A DNA stretch of 64,000 bases from an uncultured Eubacteriales bacterium (GCA_934446065.1 CAKSDP010000001.1:48183-112182); one strand, 5' to 3'; shown: positions 31,654 through 40,878, numbered from the stretch's first letter. The notes: generated from the letters alone by a model not told the origin. Numbers and translations are program-made.

Positions 31654-32643
31654 ATGAAGATCACATTCAAATACGGTGACAGCGTAACGGCGATCCCGTC
31701 GCGCCCGCTCTCCGAGCATATCTGCGATGCAGGCAGGGACGAGCTCGCGGTGTTTCTTACACTTGCGCTTGATCCTTCGGCTTCGGCGGAGGAGATCTGC
31801 GAAAAGCTCGGCATAACGCACGACGCGTTTATGTCGGCGGTTTCGTTTTGGCGGGGCGCCGGTGCGATCACCGTATCACTTGAGGACGGCGAAAAGCTGC
31901 CATCCTCCAAGAAACGTTCGGCAAAAGCCGAAAGCAAACCTTCCGCCATCGAACCGGAAAAACAGCCCGCGAAGCCGATCGCTCAGCCATCGTCGATCCC
32001 GCACTATACGACAGCGCAGATTGCCGGATTCCTTGAGGCGAGCGATAAGCTGAGACAATACGTCGAGAACTGCCAGCAGATCCTCGGAAAGATCTTCAAT
32101 ACCGGAGAGGCGGCAATGCTCATCGGAATCGTAGAGTACCTCGGCGTGGATACGGAGTACGTCGCGCTGCTTTGCGCGTATTGCGTTTCCCACGGTAAAA
32201 AATCTGTCCGATACATAGAGAAAATGGCGCTCGGCCTTTACGATGAGGGTATCACAAAATATGCCGAGCTTGAGGATCACCTCAGGCGGCTCGGCAAATC
32301 GGAGGATATGCAGCCGGAGATACGGAAAATGTTCGGTATCGGCGAGCGCGCATTCACTCCGAAGGAGAAGAAATTCATCGAGTCGTGGTGCGTCGGAATG
32401 GGTTACGGCATGGACATGATCGCCCATGCATACGAGATAACGGTGAACAACACCGGAAAGGCGGCGCTTCCGTATGCAAACTCGATCCTCGAAAACTGGT
32501 ATCAAGCCGGGTATAAGACTCTGAGCGACGTTACCGCCGCCGAGGAGGAGTACAGGAAAACAAAAAAATCCGGGGACGCCAGCTTTGATACGGATGATTT
32601 CTTTGACGCGGCGCTCAAGCGCTCATACGGCGAATCGTCCTGA
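31654..32643 (+). CDS. dnaD: DnaD-domain replication initiation protein
   Basis: This 329-residue protein is related to DnaD/DnaB primosome proteins of Bacillota. The N-terminal half is winged-helix-like, a Lys/Glu/Pro-rich linker follows (about 85-115), and then the DnaD/DnaB_2 helical repeats, of which ALPYANSILENWYQAGYKTL is the typical closing YxxxILxxW motif. It is 14 bases before the DnaI-like loader gene. The pair probably loads the DnaB-type helicase at origins or stalled forks. Confidence 0.9.
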   Translation: MKITFKYGDSVTAIPSRPLSEHICDAGRDELAVFLTLALDPSASAEEICEKLGITHDAFMSAVSFWRGAGAITVSLEDGEKLPSSKKRSAKAESKPSAIEPEKQPAKPIAQPSSIPHYTTAQIAGFLEASDKLRQYVENCQQILGKIFNTGEAAMLIGIVEYLGVDTEYVALLCAYCVSHGKKSVRYIEKMALGLYDEGITKYAELEDHLRRLGKSEDMQPEIRKMFGIGERAFTPKEKKFIESWCVGMGYGMDMIAHAYEITVNNTGKAALPYANSILENWYQAGYKTLSDVTAAEEEYRKTKKSGDASFDTDDFFDAALKRSYGESS

Positions 32644-32657
32644 AGGGAGAAACTGCT

Positions 32658-33617
32658 GTGTCATATAATAAAGATAATTTTGCGCGGGTCGGCGCAGATT
32701 TCCGCGATCGGCAGATGCGTGACCGTGCCGATGCGGACAGACGCACCGCCGAAGCGGAGATGAAGATCCCCACTCTTCGCGAGATCAGACTCGCGCTGGC
32801 GGAGAGCGGCCTTAAAATAATGAAGGCTACCCTTGCCGGCGACGCTTCCGCGCTCGATGCGATTCGCTCGGAGAACGAGTCACTGCGGCGCCGTCGGGCA
32901 GAGCTTCTCACCGCTGCGGGCTACCCGCCGGATTATACGGAGATACACTACGAATGCCCCGACTGCTTTGATACCGGATATTCGGACGGCAGGATGTGCC
33001 ACTGTATGAAGGAGGCGCTGACCCTCGCGGGGATCGAGTCGTCCGGACTCGGTGAGCTTGTTCGCACGCAGAGCTTTGATTCCTTTTCCCTCGATTATTA
33101 CGAGGGGCAGGGGAGAGTCATGGCAGAGAAGAATCTTGCGATGCTCCGCGCATTCGCCGAGAATTTCAGCGGCCGCGGGGACGAAAGCTTTCTTCTTATG
33201 GGCGGCACGGGCCTCGGTAAGACGCATCTGTCATCCTCCGTTGCAATGACCGTGCTGCGGCGCGGCTTTGATGTCGCATACATCACGGCGGGATTGCTCT
33301 TTGCCGTTTTTGAGCGACAGCGCTTCGGCGACGGGCATATCGGCGACGGAACCGACGACCGTTTCTATGATGCCGAGCTGCTCATTATAGATGACCTCGG
33401 CACGGAGAACTCCAATCAGTTCACCCGCTCGTGCCTGTACAACGTGATAAACTCGCGCGTCATTTCCGGGCGCTCGACCATGATCAACACCAATCTCACG
33501 CACGCGAAGATCCGCGAGACCTATGAGGACCGCATAACCAGCAGGCTTTTCGGAGAGTATCGGACGCTGATCTTCTCCGGAAACGATATCAGACGGCAGA
33601 AGCTTGAACGCCGCTGA
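32658..33617 (+). CDS. DnaC/DnaI-type helicase loader ATPase
   Basis: This AAA+ ATPase has 319 residues and starts at GTG. The N-terminal helicase-binding domain has a long basic helix and a zinc site (ECPDCFDTG and CHC, about residues 94-115). The ATPase domain has Walker A GGTGLGKTHLS, Walker B LLIIDDLGTE, the sensor 1 segment INTNLT and an ITSRLFGEY arginine-finger region. These are the features of DnaI. It pairs with the dnaD-like gene directly upstream. Confidence 0.92.
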   Translation: MSYNKDNFARVGADFRDRQMRDRADADRRTAEAEMKIPTLREIRLALAESGLKIMKATLAGDASALDAIRSENESLRRRRAELLTAAGYPPDYTEIHYECPDCFDTGYSDGRMCHCMKEALTLAGIESSGLGELVRTQSFDSFSLDYYEGQGRVMAEKNLAMLRAFAENFSGRGDESFLLMGGTGLGKTHLSSSVAMTVLRRGFDVAYITAGLLFAVFERQRFGDGHIGDGTDDRFYDAELLIIDDLGTENSNQFTRSCLYNVINSRVISGRSTMINTNLTHAKIRETYEDRITSRLFGEYRTLIFSGNDIRRQKLERR

Positions 33618-33649
33618 AGCCGTAAATCGTGCGGTATTTCCGAAAAGCC

Positions 33650-33678
33650 TTGACATTCGCCCGCGCGGCGGGTAAAAT
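33650..33678 (+). promoter_or_regulatory. Sigma-A promoter of the sugar isomerase/epimerase gene
   Basis: TTGACA (33650-33655) and TAAAAT (33673-33678) with a 17-base GC-rich spacer lie 51 bases before the start. Confidence 0.8.
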
Positions 33679-33729
33679 ACTAACAGATATAACGGCGTGA
33701 CGACGCCGATACAGAAAGGACACAAAGTT

Positions 33730-34596
33730 ATGAAAATCGGAGTAATGCTTGAGTCGTTCCGACTCCCCTTCCGTGAGGCTGTAAAAAAGGCGGCTGAGGT
33801 AGGTGCTGACGGAATTCAGCTCTATGTTTGCCAGGGAGAGATGGCATATGACGCAATGACCGCAGACAAGATCCGCGAGGCAAATGCAATTGTTGCTGAC
33901 AGCGGACTTGTTATCTCCGCGCTCTGCGGAGACTTCGGTACCGGCTTTGCCGATGCCGAGAACAACCCCAAGTATGTCGAGCGCTCCAAGAGAGTTCTGG
34001 AGCTTGCACTGAAGCTCAACACAAATGTTGTTACCACACATATCGGCGTGGTTCCCGCAGAGGAGTGCGAGAAAAAAGAGGTCATGCGTAAGGCATGCCG
34101 CGAGCTTGCCCTCTACGGCGACTCCATCGGCGCTGCATTCGCAGTTGAGACCGGTCCCGAGACCGGTGAGATCCTCGGCGGTTTCCTCGATTCGCTTGAG
34201 GCAGGCGGCGTCCGCGTAAACTTCGACCCCGCAAACCTTGTAATGGTCGCAGGCGACAGACCCGAGAACGCGCTGAAGTACCTCGGCAAGTACGTCGTTC
34301 ACACTCATGCAAAGGACGGAATCAAGCTTGACGCAAATCTCCGCTCCGACATCAAAGTCACCATTGGCGATGAGGCTGCCGATCACGATCAGCTTCTCGC
34401 AATGGGCAGAGAGTACCTTGAGTTGCCTCTCGGCGACGGCGACGTCGATTTTGATACATACCTCCCCGCTCTCGCAGCGACCGGATTTGACGGCTTCCTC
34501 ACGATCGAGCGCGAGGTCGGCGATACTCCCGAGCGCGATATCCGCCATGCAGCGGACTTCCTGCGCGAGAAGATGGCAAAATACAAGCTCGGCTGA
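33730..34596 (+). CDS. Sugar phosphate isomerase/epimerase (xylose isomerase-like TIM barrel)
   Basis: This 288-residue protein has the AP-endonuclease-2 type TIM barrel fold. It begins MKIGVMLESFRLPFREAVK, and probable metal ligands lie in ETGPETG, NFDPANLV and HTHAKD, with a final EREVGD. Substrates in this family vary (inosose, ketoses, hydroxypyruvate), so a precise function is not given. The ATG at 33730 has AGAAAGGA upstream. Codon use looks highly expressed (many ggc, gca and ctc codons), and it has a strong promoter and terminator of its own. Confidence 0.88.
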   Translation: MKIGVMLESFRLPFREAVKKAAEVGADGIQLYVCQGEMAYDAMTADKIREANAIVADSGLVISALCGDFGTGFADAENNPKYVERSKRVLELALKLNTNVVTTHIGVVPAEECEKKEVMRKACRELALYGDSIGAAFAVETGPETGEILGGFLDSLEAGGVRVNFDPANLVMVAGDRPENALKYLGKYVVHTHAKDGIKLDANLRSDIKVTIGDEAADHDQLLAMGREYLELPLGDGDVDFDTYLPALAATGFDGFLTIEREVGDTPERDIRHAADFLREKMAKYKLG

Positions 34597-34665
34597 GACG
34601 AATACGGAGCCGTTTTGCGCGGCGATGTGATAAAAACCTAATGCATAGCTTTCCGGCAATGCAGA

Positions 34666-34700
34666 AAAGGCTGCCGCAAACGCGGCAGCCTTTGTTATTT
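34666..34700 (+). terminator. Rho-independent terminator of the isomerase gene
   Basis: A 12-bp perfect stem (AAAGGCTGCCGC and its complement) with an AAAC loop is followed by TTTGTTATTT. It may also end the minus-strand microprotein gene that stops at 34710. Confidence 0.88.
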
Positions 34701-34709
34701 ATACTGTAC

Positions 34710-34835
34710 TCAACCTCTGCAGCCACAGCCGCCGGTCGTTCCGATTCCGCATCCGCCGTTGCAGTGGAGGAGCAGAAGGGCGATGAGGATTATCCAGAAA
34801 ATCTCATTGTCGATAAGATCGCAAATGCAGTTCAT
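34710..34835 (-). CDS. 41-residue Cys/Gly-rich membrane microprotein
   Basis: The gene starts with GGAGA seven bases before an ATG, a good ribosome-binding site. The protein reads MNCICDLIDNEIF, then a hydrophobic helix (WIILIALLLLH) and a tail with five glycine-flanked cysteines or pairs (NGGCGIGTTGGCGCRG). Short clostridial proteins with this layout occur but have no assigned role; I know of no named family with certainty. A consensus promoter precedes it. The C-terminal Cys/Gly tail might bind metal (inferred). Confidence 0.72.
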   Translation of the reverse strand: MNCICDLIDNEIFWIILIALLLLHCNGGCGIGTTGGCGCRG

Positions 34836-34877
34836 ATCAAGTCTCCGTCAAAGGATCATGCCTTTGAGGACATCCTT

Positions 34878-34931
34878 TCTTTGTCATATTGCGAACGGTT
34901 TTCACCGTTCTGATATTATTATATGACAAAG
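34878..34931. repeat. Inverted repeat with nested hairpin
   Basis: CTTTGTCATAT (34878-34888) is exactly complementary to ATATGACAAAG (34921-34931), and between them GAACGG/CCGTTC (34892-34909) forms an inner hairpin. It overlaps the -10 of the microprotein promoter and lies between two minus-strand genes. It may be an operator, a leader structure or a remnant of a small mobile repeat. Confidence 0.6.
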
Positions 34932-34946
34932 CCGGAGTATTGTGAA
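34918..34946 (-). promoter_or_regulatory. Probable sigma-A promoter of the Cys/Gly microprotein
   Basis: On the minus strand, TTCACA (34941-34946) and TATAAT (34918-34923) are 17 bases apart. The leader of about 80 bases contains the nested hairpin. Confidence 0.6.
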
Positions 34947-34948
34947 TC

Positions 34949-35584
34949 TCAGCTCAGCTCAAGGCTTTCGGCTCCGAGAAAGTCCTGCGCACGCGACAGA
35001 CTGTCCGCGGGGATCACCGCCATAGCGCCGCATTTCTTGCAGGTCACGGTGACGGAAACGTCGCCGATCTCGATCAGAAAATCGCCGCAGCCTTCCTCGC
35101 AGCGGCAGTGGACCTTGCCTTCCTCGCACAGATCCTGTACCACGTACGTGATGATCTCAAGCACCTGCGGATCGGAGAGAAATTCCTCCCCACGGGAGCG
35201 GAGCAGTTCATCGATCCCGGCATCGCCGAGCAGCTCGCGAAGCTCTTCGTCGGACTGTTCGACCGCAGCCATAACGTCGTCCTTTTTTCCGGCAAAGCAT
35301 ATGTCAAGCCCTGACAGTGCACACGGGATCCGGAACAGTTCGCCGCTGAAGAACACCTGCGAGCTGACGGTGTAAATGTGCGGGTTCGGGCAGGTGAAGC
35401 ACGGTACCGTCAGACGGATCTTGCGGTCGCGCGTGTACACGATCTGAAGCTCCGATTCGCCGCACGGGCATTTCAGCTTCAGCATATCGGCGGAGAGAGA
35501 GAACGCTCCGACCATGCTCGTGACGAGCGCTCCGCAGTGTGGGCAGCGGTATGCAACTGTTTTTTCTTTTCTTTCGAGGACCAT
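34949..35584 (-). CDS. CpXC-like zinc-ribbon protein of unknown function
   Basis: This 211-residue soluble protein has a typical zinc ribbon at its start (YRCPHCGALV and KCPCGESELQI), a beta-rich region with CFTCPNPH, a helical acidic middle (EQSDEELRELLGDAG) and a second cysteine group near the end (CRCEEGCGDF and CKKCGAMAVI). The first part resembles CpXC-type domains; I do not know a function. It has its own consensus promoter and an AGGAGA site. It is not clearly linked to the downstream microprotein. Confidence 0.75.
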   Translation of the reverse strand: MVLERKEKTVAYRCPHCGALVTSMVGAFSLSADMLKLKCPCGESELQIVYTRDRKIRLTVPCFTCPNPHIYTVSSQVFFSGELFRIPCALSGLDICFAGKKDDVMAAVEQSDEELRELLGDAGIDELLRSRGEEFLSDPQVLEIITYVVQDLCEEGKVHCRCEEGCGDFLIEIGDVSVTVTCKKCGAMAVIPADSLSRAQDFLGAESLELS

Positions 35585-35640
35585 GGACTGTCTCCTGTAT
35601 CTGTTAATGCAGATCTTACTTCAAATTATGTGATAGTATT

Positions 35641-35669
35641 ATTATACCCTTGTACGAAAAAAATGTCAA
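35641..35669 (-). promoter_or_regulatory. Consensus sigma-A promoter of the zinc-ribbon gene
   Basis: On the minus strand, TTGACA (35664-35669) and TATAAT (35641-35646) are 17 bases apart, a perfect match, about 57 bases before the start. Confidence 0.85.
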
Positions 35670-35739
35670 TAGCGCACGGGCAGTGTCCGATCATTGATAA
35701 CACTTCCGAGTCTAAATATTTCCGGAAAGGAGGCGTACT

Positions 35740-38157
35740 ATGCGGGAAAGGATCTATTATGATGAAAAAGAGCAGCGCGTGATTGTTACCGCGCGTGCAC
35801 TTGCGTCATTTGCCGCGAACGGCCGCGGTATCCCGTTTGAGAACACGGATACCTCTGGCTGTATCACGGACAGCGGTGTGTGTGTCGCAGCCGATCTCGA
35901 CCGGACGCTCGACGGGCTTCGCGTGTGCGGAACTGTCGAGTATGTGACGGAGTCTCCGCTCGGCTTTGCCGTGGTGAAAACCGTGCGCGGATCACGTGCC
36001 GGATCGACTCCCGATAATCACATGAATGACGCGGCGGAGCTTGCGGCGCTGGGACTCCTATTTTGCAGAGAACACGAGCTTGATCGGGTGATCCTGAGGC
36101 TTGTTTTTGAGCACGGCGACGGAGACGATATCTATGAGTATTCCGCAGGAGCGGAGTATCTCGCGACCGCGTGCGCTGCGCTGATCGACCGCGCACTGCC
36201 GTTTGCCGAGCTTGTGCGTGATCGCGGACGCATCGGAATGCCCGCAATGCGCGCCCTCCCGTTCCCGTATCCGGAGATAAGAGAATCGCAGCACACCTTT
36301 ATAAACGAGGCGTTCCGCGCCATAAAGAAAGGGCGCAGACTCCTTGTCTCCGCGCCGACCGGCACCGGCAAGACGATATCAGCGCTCTATCCTGCGGTAC
36401 GCGCGATAGGCGAGGGCGCCTGCGATAAGATATTCTGCCTGTGCGCCAAGGCGACGGTCGGACGCGTGTTCGTCGATGCCGCGGAGCTGCTCTCGCATCA
36501 CGAGCCGACGCTCAAATGCGTCGTGATCTCATCAAAGGAGCGCTGCTGTCCCGTGTATCACGGAGGCACACGCAGACCGAAACGGTGTGCTGCCATGTGC
36601 CCGCTGATGGGCGCAGACCAGAACCGCAGACTTGCCGCAGCCGCCGTCGATTGCCTGAAACATTCCGTGATCGACGCGAAGGTGATCGCCGATGCCGCCG
36701 ACGCGCACAAAATATGCCCGCACGAGCTGTCGCTCCTTGTGAGCGAGTACGCGGATATCGTCGTCTGCGATTACAACTACGTTTTCGATTTCAGGATCCG
36801 CCTCAAGCGGTATTTTGAAAATTCGGACGAGCCGAACCCCACGTCGGCGCCGCCGGAGAAATACGTGTTGCTCGCCGATGAGGTGCACAATCTGCCGAAG
36901 CGTGCCGCAGACACATATTCGGCGGAGCTTGCGCTCTCGTCGCTCGACGAGCTTGCGGCGGCTGCGTCCAAGCTCGATGGGGCGGCGGTGATTTTCGATG
37001 CCGTCCGCGCTCTTTCGGAGGAGATGCGCAGGATCATGGACGGCGCACTCCGCGACGGCGAAACAAATGAAGTCGGTGGCGCCGTCGTAAAGTCGGGATT
37101 CATCTGCTCAAAGGAGCTTCCGCAGGGACTTTGCGAGGCGGCGGGGGTGCTTCGCCGCACGCTCGGTACCTACATCTTCCGCCATGGCGCGGCGGCACCG
37201 CCGATATTCACCGATGTCGGCGAGATCGTCGGCAAGTTCTGTCATGTCGCGTCGCTGTTCGGCGACAACTACACCTTCTTCGCCTCGGCGATCGGCGACG
37301 ACTTTTATGTCCGGCTTTTGTGCCTTGATCCGTCGCCTCTGCTCGATTCGGCGCTGTCGGTCGCCGCGTCCGTGATCTTCTTTTCCGCGACGCTCTCCCC
37401 GATATCGTATTACGCCGATATTCTCGGATGCGGAGAGGGCGCGGTTCTCGAGCTTGAGTCGCCGTTCCCGCCGGAGAATCTGTGCCCCGTCGCGGTGGAC
37501 AGCGTGTCAATGAAGCTGTCTGAGCGGGCAGCGGCAGCGCCCGACGTCGCCGAGATGATCGCCTCCGCCGTAGAAGGGCGGTGCGGCAATTACCTCGCGT
37601 TCTTTCCGTCGTTCGACTCGATGGAGAGCGTGCTCAAGATTTTCCGCGAGATCGCACCGGACGTGAGCGTCGCAGTGCAGAGTCGGAAGATGGGACAGGA
37701 CGCGCGCAGAAAATTTTTGTCGGAGTTCACGCGCGAGCGCGATGAGTGGGATACGCTTGTCGGTTTTGCCGTGCTCGGCGGAATATTCTCCGAGGGCATA
37801 GACCTCCCCGGCTCATCCCTCATTGGGGTAATAATCGCCGGAACGGGGATGCCGGCGATCACGTCCGAGCGCAACATTATGAAGGAATATTTCGACCGCA
37901 CGCGCGAGAGCGGTATGGAGTACGCCTATATCTATCCGGGGATGAACAGCGTGCTCCAGGCGGCTGGCCGCGTGATCCGAACGGAGAACGACCGCGGTGT
38001 TCTCGTGCTGATCGATTCAAGATACGCGGAACCGACGTATTACAAGCTCTTCCCGAAGTCGTACAGACATATTAAATACACCGGCGACCCGTTCTCGCTC
38101 GGCGAAATACTTCGCAGATTTTGGGAAAAGGGCGGCTACGCGCCAAATATGCATTAA
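35740..38157 (+). CDS. Fe-S superfamily 2 DNA helicase (DinG/XPD-like)
   Basis: This 805-residue helicase has an N-terminal region of about 180 residues that may be nuclease-like (not shown). Motor motifs follow: Walker A SAPTGTGKT (about 205), the Fe-S cysteine set (ERCCPVYHG, RCAAMCP, ICPHE), the DEAH-type box ADEVHNLP, and in the second motor SATLSP, GGIFSEGIDLPG and QAAGRVIRTENDRG. Four spaced cysteines before the DEVH box are the mark of the 4Fe-4S cluster in XPD/DinG enzymes. A DNA repair or branched-structure role is likely. The start has GGAAAGGAGG upstream. Confidence 0.93.
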   Translation: MRERIYYDEKEQRVIVTARALASFAANGRGIPFENTDTSGCITDSGVCVAADLDRTLDGLRVCGTVEYVTESPLGFAVVKTVRGSRAGSTPDNHMNDAAELAALGLLFCREHELDRVILRLVFEHGDGDDIYEYSAGAEYLATACAALIDRALPFAELVRDRGRIGMPAMRALPFPYPEIRESQHTFINEAFRAIKKGRRLLVSAPTGTGKTISALYPAVRAIGEGACDKIFCLCAKATVGRVFVDAAELLSHHEPTLKCVVISSKERCCPVYHGGTRRPKRCAAMCPLMGADQNRRLAAAAVDCLKHSVIDAKVIADAADAHKICPHELSLLVSEYADIVVCDYNYVFDFRIRLKRYFENSDEPNPTSAPPEKYVLLADEVHNLPKRAADTYSAELALSSLDELAAAASKLDGAAVIFDAVRALSEEMRRIMDGALRDGETNEVGGAVVKSGFICSKELPQGLCEAAGVLRRTLGTYIFRHGAAAPPIFTDVGEIVGKFCHVASLFGDNYTFFASAIGDDFYVRLLCLDPSPLLDSALSVAASVIFFSATLSPISYYADILGCGEGAVLELESPFPPENLCPVAVDSVSMKLSERAAAAPDVAEMIASAVEGRCGNYLAFFPSFDSMESVLKIFREIAPDVSVAVQSRKMGQDARRKFLSEFTRERDEWDTLVGFAVLGGIFSEGIDLPGSSLIGVIIAGTGMPAITSERNIMKEYFDRTRESGMEYAYIYPGMNSVLQAAGRVIRTENDRGVLVLIDSRYAEPTYYKLFPKSYRHIKYTGDPFSLGEILRRFWEKGGYAPNMH

Positions 38158-38277
38158 AAACCCCGATGTATGCGGCAAAATTATATTTATTTTTCATCTT
38201 TATTTAATGCCGCATTTCTGTTACAATATAAAAAGCGGTTATTTGCCGCAATCCATTAATGAAGCGGAGTAATTCTT

Positions 38278-40116
38278 TTGGTACGTAAAGATTTGAAAAA
38301 TATAGCGATCATCGCCCACGTTGACCATGGCAAGACTACTCTCGTGGATGAAATGCTGAAGCAGTGCGGAGAGTATCACGAGAATCAGGTCGTGCGCGAG
38401 AGAGTCATGGACTCCGGCGATCTTGAGCGCGAGCGCGGCATCACGATCCTTGCGAAAAACACATCCGTAGTACGCGACGGCGTAAAGATAAACATTGTTG
38501 ATACCCCCGGCCACGCCGATTTCGGCGGCGAGGTCGAGCGTATTCTTAAAATGGTGAACGGCGTTCTGCTGCTCGTTGACGCAGCTGAAGGACCGATGCC
38601 GCAGACACGTTTCGTTCTCGGACGCGCGATGGAGCTTGGTCACAAGATCATCGTTGTCGTAAACAAGATCGACCGTCCGGACGCACGTCTCGACGAGGTC
38701 GTCGACGAGGTCCTCGAGCTTCTCATTGACCTCAACGCAACGGACGAGCAGCTCGACTCTCCTATGGTGTTCTGCTCGGGCAGAGCCGGAACGGCATCCC
38801 TGTCACCTCACGAGCCGGGTAAGAACCTCGACCCGCTGTTCGACACGATACTTGAGTATATGCCCTCGCCCGAGGGCGAGCCGGACGAGCCGCTGCAGCT
38901 TCTCGTCTCCTCTATCGACTACAACGATTACGTCGGACGTATCGGAATCGGACGCATTGAGCGTGGAACGATCAAGGTCGGCTCCGACGCAGCGATCGTC
39001 AACTACCATTCTCCCGACGCCGCGCCGAAGAAAACGAAGATCGTTTCACTCTACCAGTTCGACGGACTTGACCGCAAGGCGGTCGATACTGCGACAGTCG
39101 GCGATATCGTCTGCTTCTCCGGAGCTGAGGATATCACGATCGGCGATACAATAACCGATCCCTCTACTCCCGTGCCGCTCGAATTTGTCAAGGTGAGCGA
39201 GCCGACAATGGAGATGACGTTCTCCGTCAACGACAGCCCGTTTGCCGGACGAGAGGGCAAGTTCGTTACATCCCGCCAGATTCGCGAGCGTCTCTATAAG
39301 GAGACACTCCGCGACGTATCGCTCCGAGTATCGGACGGCGAGACCACCGACAGCTTCAAGGTCGCAGGACGCGGCGAGATGCACCTCTCGATCCTCATTG
39401 AGACGATGCGCCGCGAGGGATACGAGCTTTGCTGCTCGACACCTCACGTGCTCTTCCGCGAGATCGACGGCGTCAAGTGCGAGCCGATGGAGCGCGTCTC
39501 GATCGACGTGCCGGAGGAGTATGTCGGATCTGTCATGGAGAAGCTCGGATCCCGTAAGGGTGAGCTGCTCGAGATGGGACTGTCCGGCTCCCGTATGAGA
39601 ATCGAGTATTCGATCCCCGCGCGCTGCCTTTTCGGTTACAGAAGCGAGTTTCTGACCGACACACGCGGAGAGGGAATCATAAACTCCATATTTGACGGCT
39701 ACAAGCCGTATAAGGGCGACATACGCCTTCGCTTCACCGGATCGCTTGTCGCGTCCGAGAGCGGCGAGGCAACGTCCTACGGCCTCTACAATGCGCAGGA
39801 CAGAGGTGCACTCTTTATCGGTGCGGCAACGCCCGTGTATGAGGGAATGCTCGTCGGCGAGTGCCCGAAAAGCGAGGATATCGCTGTCAACGTCTGCAAG
39901 AAAAAGCACCTTACCGCGATCCGCTCCGCCGGAGCCGACGAGGCGCTCCGCCTTGTTCCGCCGATCGTATTCAGCCTTGAGCAGGCGATTGAGTATATCG
40001 GTGAGGACGAGCTTATAGAGGTCACGCCGAAGTCGCTCAGACTCCGCAAGCGCATCCTCAATACCGAGCTTCGCCTGAAGGCGGAGGCACGCCTGAAGAA
40101 GGGCGCGCAGGCGTAA
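38278..40116 (+). CDS. typA: Translational GTPase TypA/BipA
   Basis: This ribosome-associated GTPase of 612 residues is linked to 50S assembly and stress growth. G1 is AHVDHGKTT, G2 RERGITI, G3 DTPGHADFGG, and G4 NKIDRPDA; the family-specific C-terminal part includes GRGEMHLSILIE, RGEGIINS and the LRKR-type end. The start is TTG with GGAG about nine bases upstream; the family N-terminus VRKDLKNIAIIAH supports it. A weak TTTATT/TACAAT promoter lies at about 38199-38227. Confidence 0.97.
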   Translation: MVRKDLKNIAIIAHVDHGKTTLVDEMLKQCGEYHENQVVRERVMDSGDLERERGITILAKNTSVVRDGVKINIVDTPGHADFGGEVERILKMVNGVLLLVDAAEGPMPQTRFVLGRAMELGHKIIVVVNKIDRPDARLDEVVDEVLELLIDLNATDEQLDSPMVFCSGRAGTASLSPHEPGKNLDPLFDTILEYMPSPEGEPDEPLQLLVSSIDYNDYVGRIGIGRIERGTIKVGSDAAIVNYHSPDAAPKKTKIVSLYQFDGLDRKAVDTATVGDIVCFSGAEDITIGDTITDPSTPVPLEFVKVSEPTMEMTFSVNDSPFAGREGKFVTSRQIRERLYKETLRDVSLRVSDGETTDSFKVAGRGEMHLSILIETMRREGYELCCSTPHVLFREIDGVKCEPMERVSIDVPEEYVGSVMEKLGSRKGELLEMGLSGSRMRIEYSIPARCLFGYRSEFLTDTRGEGIINSIFDGYKPYKGDIRLRFTGSLVASESGEATSYGLYNAQDRGALFIGAATPVYEGMLVGECPKSEDIAVNVCKKKHLTAIRSAGADEALRLVPPIVFSLEQAIEYIGEDELIEVTPKSLRLRKRILNTELRLKAEARLKKGAQA

Positions 40117-40136
40117 ACATAAAACACAACTGAATA

Positions 40137-40218
40137 AGTGAGTTCGAAACCATCCTCACTCTAAATAAAACTAGGGAGACAGTGCTTTGGAACTACACAT
40201 CTGAAGCACTGTCTTTTT
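40137..40218 (+). ncRNA. PreQ1-I-type riboswitch with terminator
   Basis: P1 is formed by AGTGAG (40137-40142) and CTCACT (40155-40160). The 12-base loop is TTCGAAACCATC, the same length and UUC start as known preQ1-I loops. The A-rich tail CTAAATAAAACTAGG (40161-40175) matches the conserved AAAACUA(A/G)G end that pairs with the loop C residues. Next comes an 11-bp hairpin, AGACAGTGCTT with AAGCACTGTCT (40177-40214), followed by TTTTT, an intrinsic terminator. It precedes a Nudix gene and queT, the queuosine-precursor transporter, which supports the call. Confidence 0.85.
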
Positions 40219-40243
40219 ATAAATCAAAGGAGAACGAACAGTT

Positions 40244-40864
40244 ATGGATAAAAAAGAAAAGTGGCTTGATATGGCGATCGAGCTTCAGGGACTTGCGCAG
40301 GCGGGGCTCGCCTACACGGATAACGTGTATGATATTGAGCGGTACGAGCGCATCCGCGATATCTCAGCCGAGATGATCGCGATGAACTGCGACCTGCCGA
40401 AGGAGACTGTAAAATCGCTCTTTTGCAACGAGAGCGGGTATCAGACACCGAAGCTCGACACGCGCGCCGCGATCTTCAAGGACGGAAAGATCCTGCTCGT
40501 TCGCGAGAAAAGTGGACGCTGGTCGCTTCCGGGAGGCTGGGTCGATGTCGATCTTTCCATAGGGGAGAACGCGGTGAAGGAGGTGCGCGAGGAGTCGGGG
40601 CTTGACGTCACCTGTGACCGTATCATCGCGGTGCAGGACAGAAAAAAGCACAATCTGCCTGTGTACGCCCACAATATCTGCAAAATATTCTTTCTTTGCA
40701 GCATAGTCGGCGGTGAGTTCAGGGAGAACAGCGAGACTACCGAGTCGCGGTATTTCGGTGAGGACGAGCTGCCCGAGCTTTCCGAGGAGAAGAACAACGC
40801 CGAGCAGATCAAAATGTGCTTTGAAGCATACCGCAGTGAAGATTGGACAGTCAGGTTTGACTGA
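40244..40864 (+). CDS. Nudix hydrolase with N-terminal Nudix_N domain, under the preQ1 switch
   Basis: The 206-residue protein has a helical N-terminal domain (about residues 1-55), as in the Nudix_N/hydrolase-of-X type, and then a Nudix fold. The Nudix box is complete: GGWVDVDLSIGENAVK followed by EVREESG (about residues 97-119). Nudix enzymes cleave nucleoside diphosphates linked to other groups. Located between the preQ1 riboswitch and queT, it may act on a queuosine-related nucleotide (inferred), but generic nucleotide clean-up cannot be excluded. Ribosome-binding site: AAAGGAG. queT begins 14 bases after its stop. Confidence 0.9.
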   Translation: MDKKEKWLDMAIELQGLAQAGLAYTDNVYDIERYERIRDISAEMIAMNCDLPKETVKSLFCNESGYQTPKLDTRAAIFKDGKILLVREKSGRWSLPGGWVDVDLSIGENAVKEVREESGLDVTCDRIIAVQDRKKHNLPVYAHNICKIFFLCSIVGGEFRENSETTESRYFGEDELPELSEEKNNAEQIKMCFEAYRSEDWTVRFD

Positions 40865-40878
40865 GACCGGTGGTAAGT

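Noticed and set aside
34641..34913. A 90-codon plus-strand frame between the isomerase terminator and the zinc gene
   Set aside because: It spans a terminator and reads antisense to the better supported minus-strand Cys/Gly microprotein.
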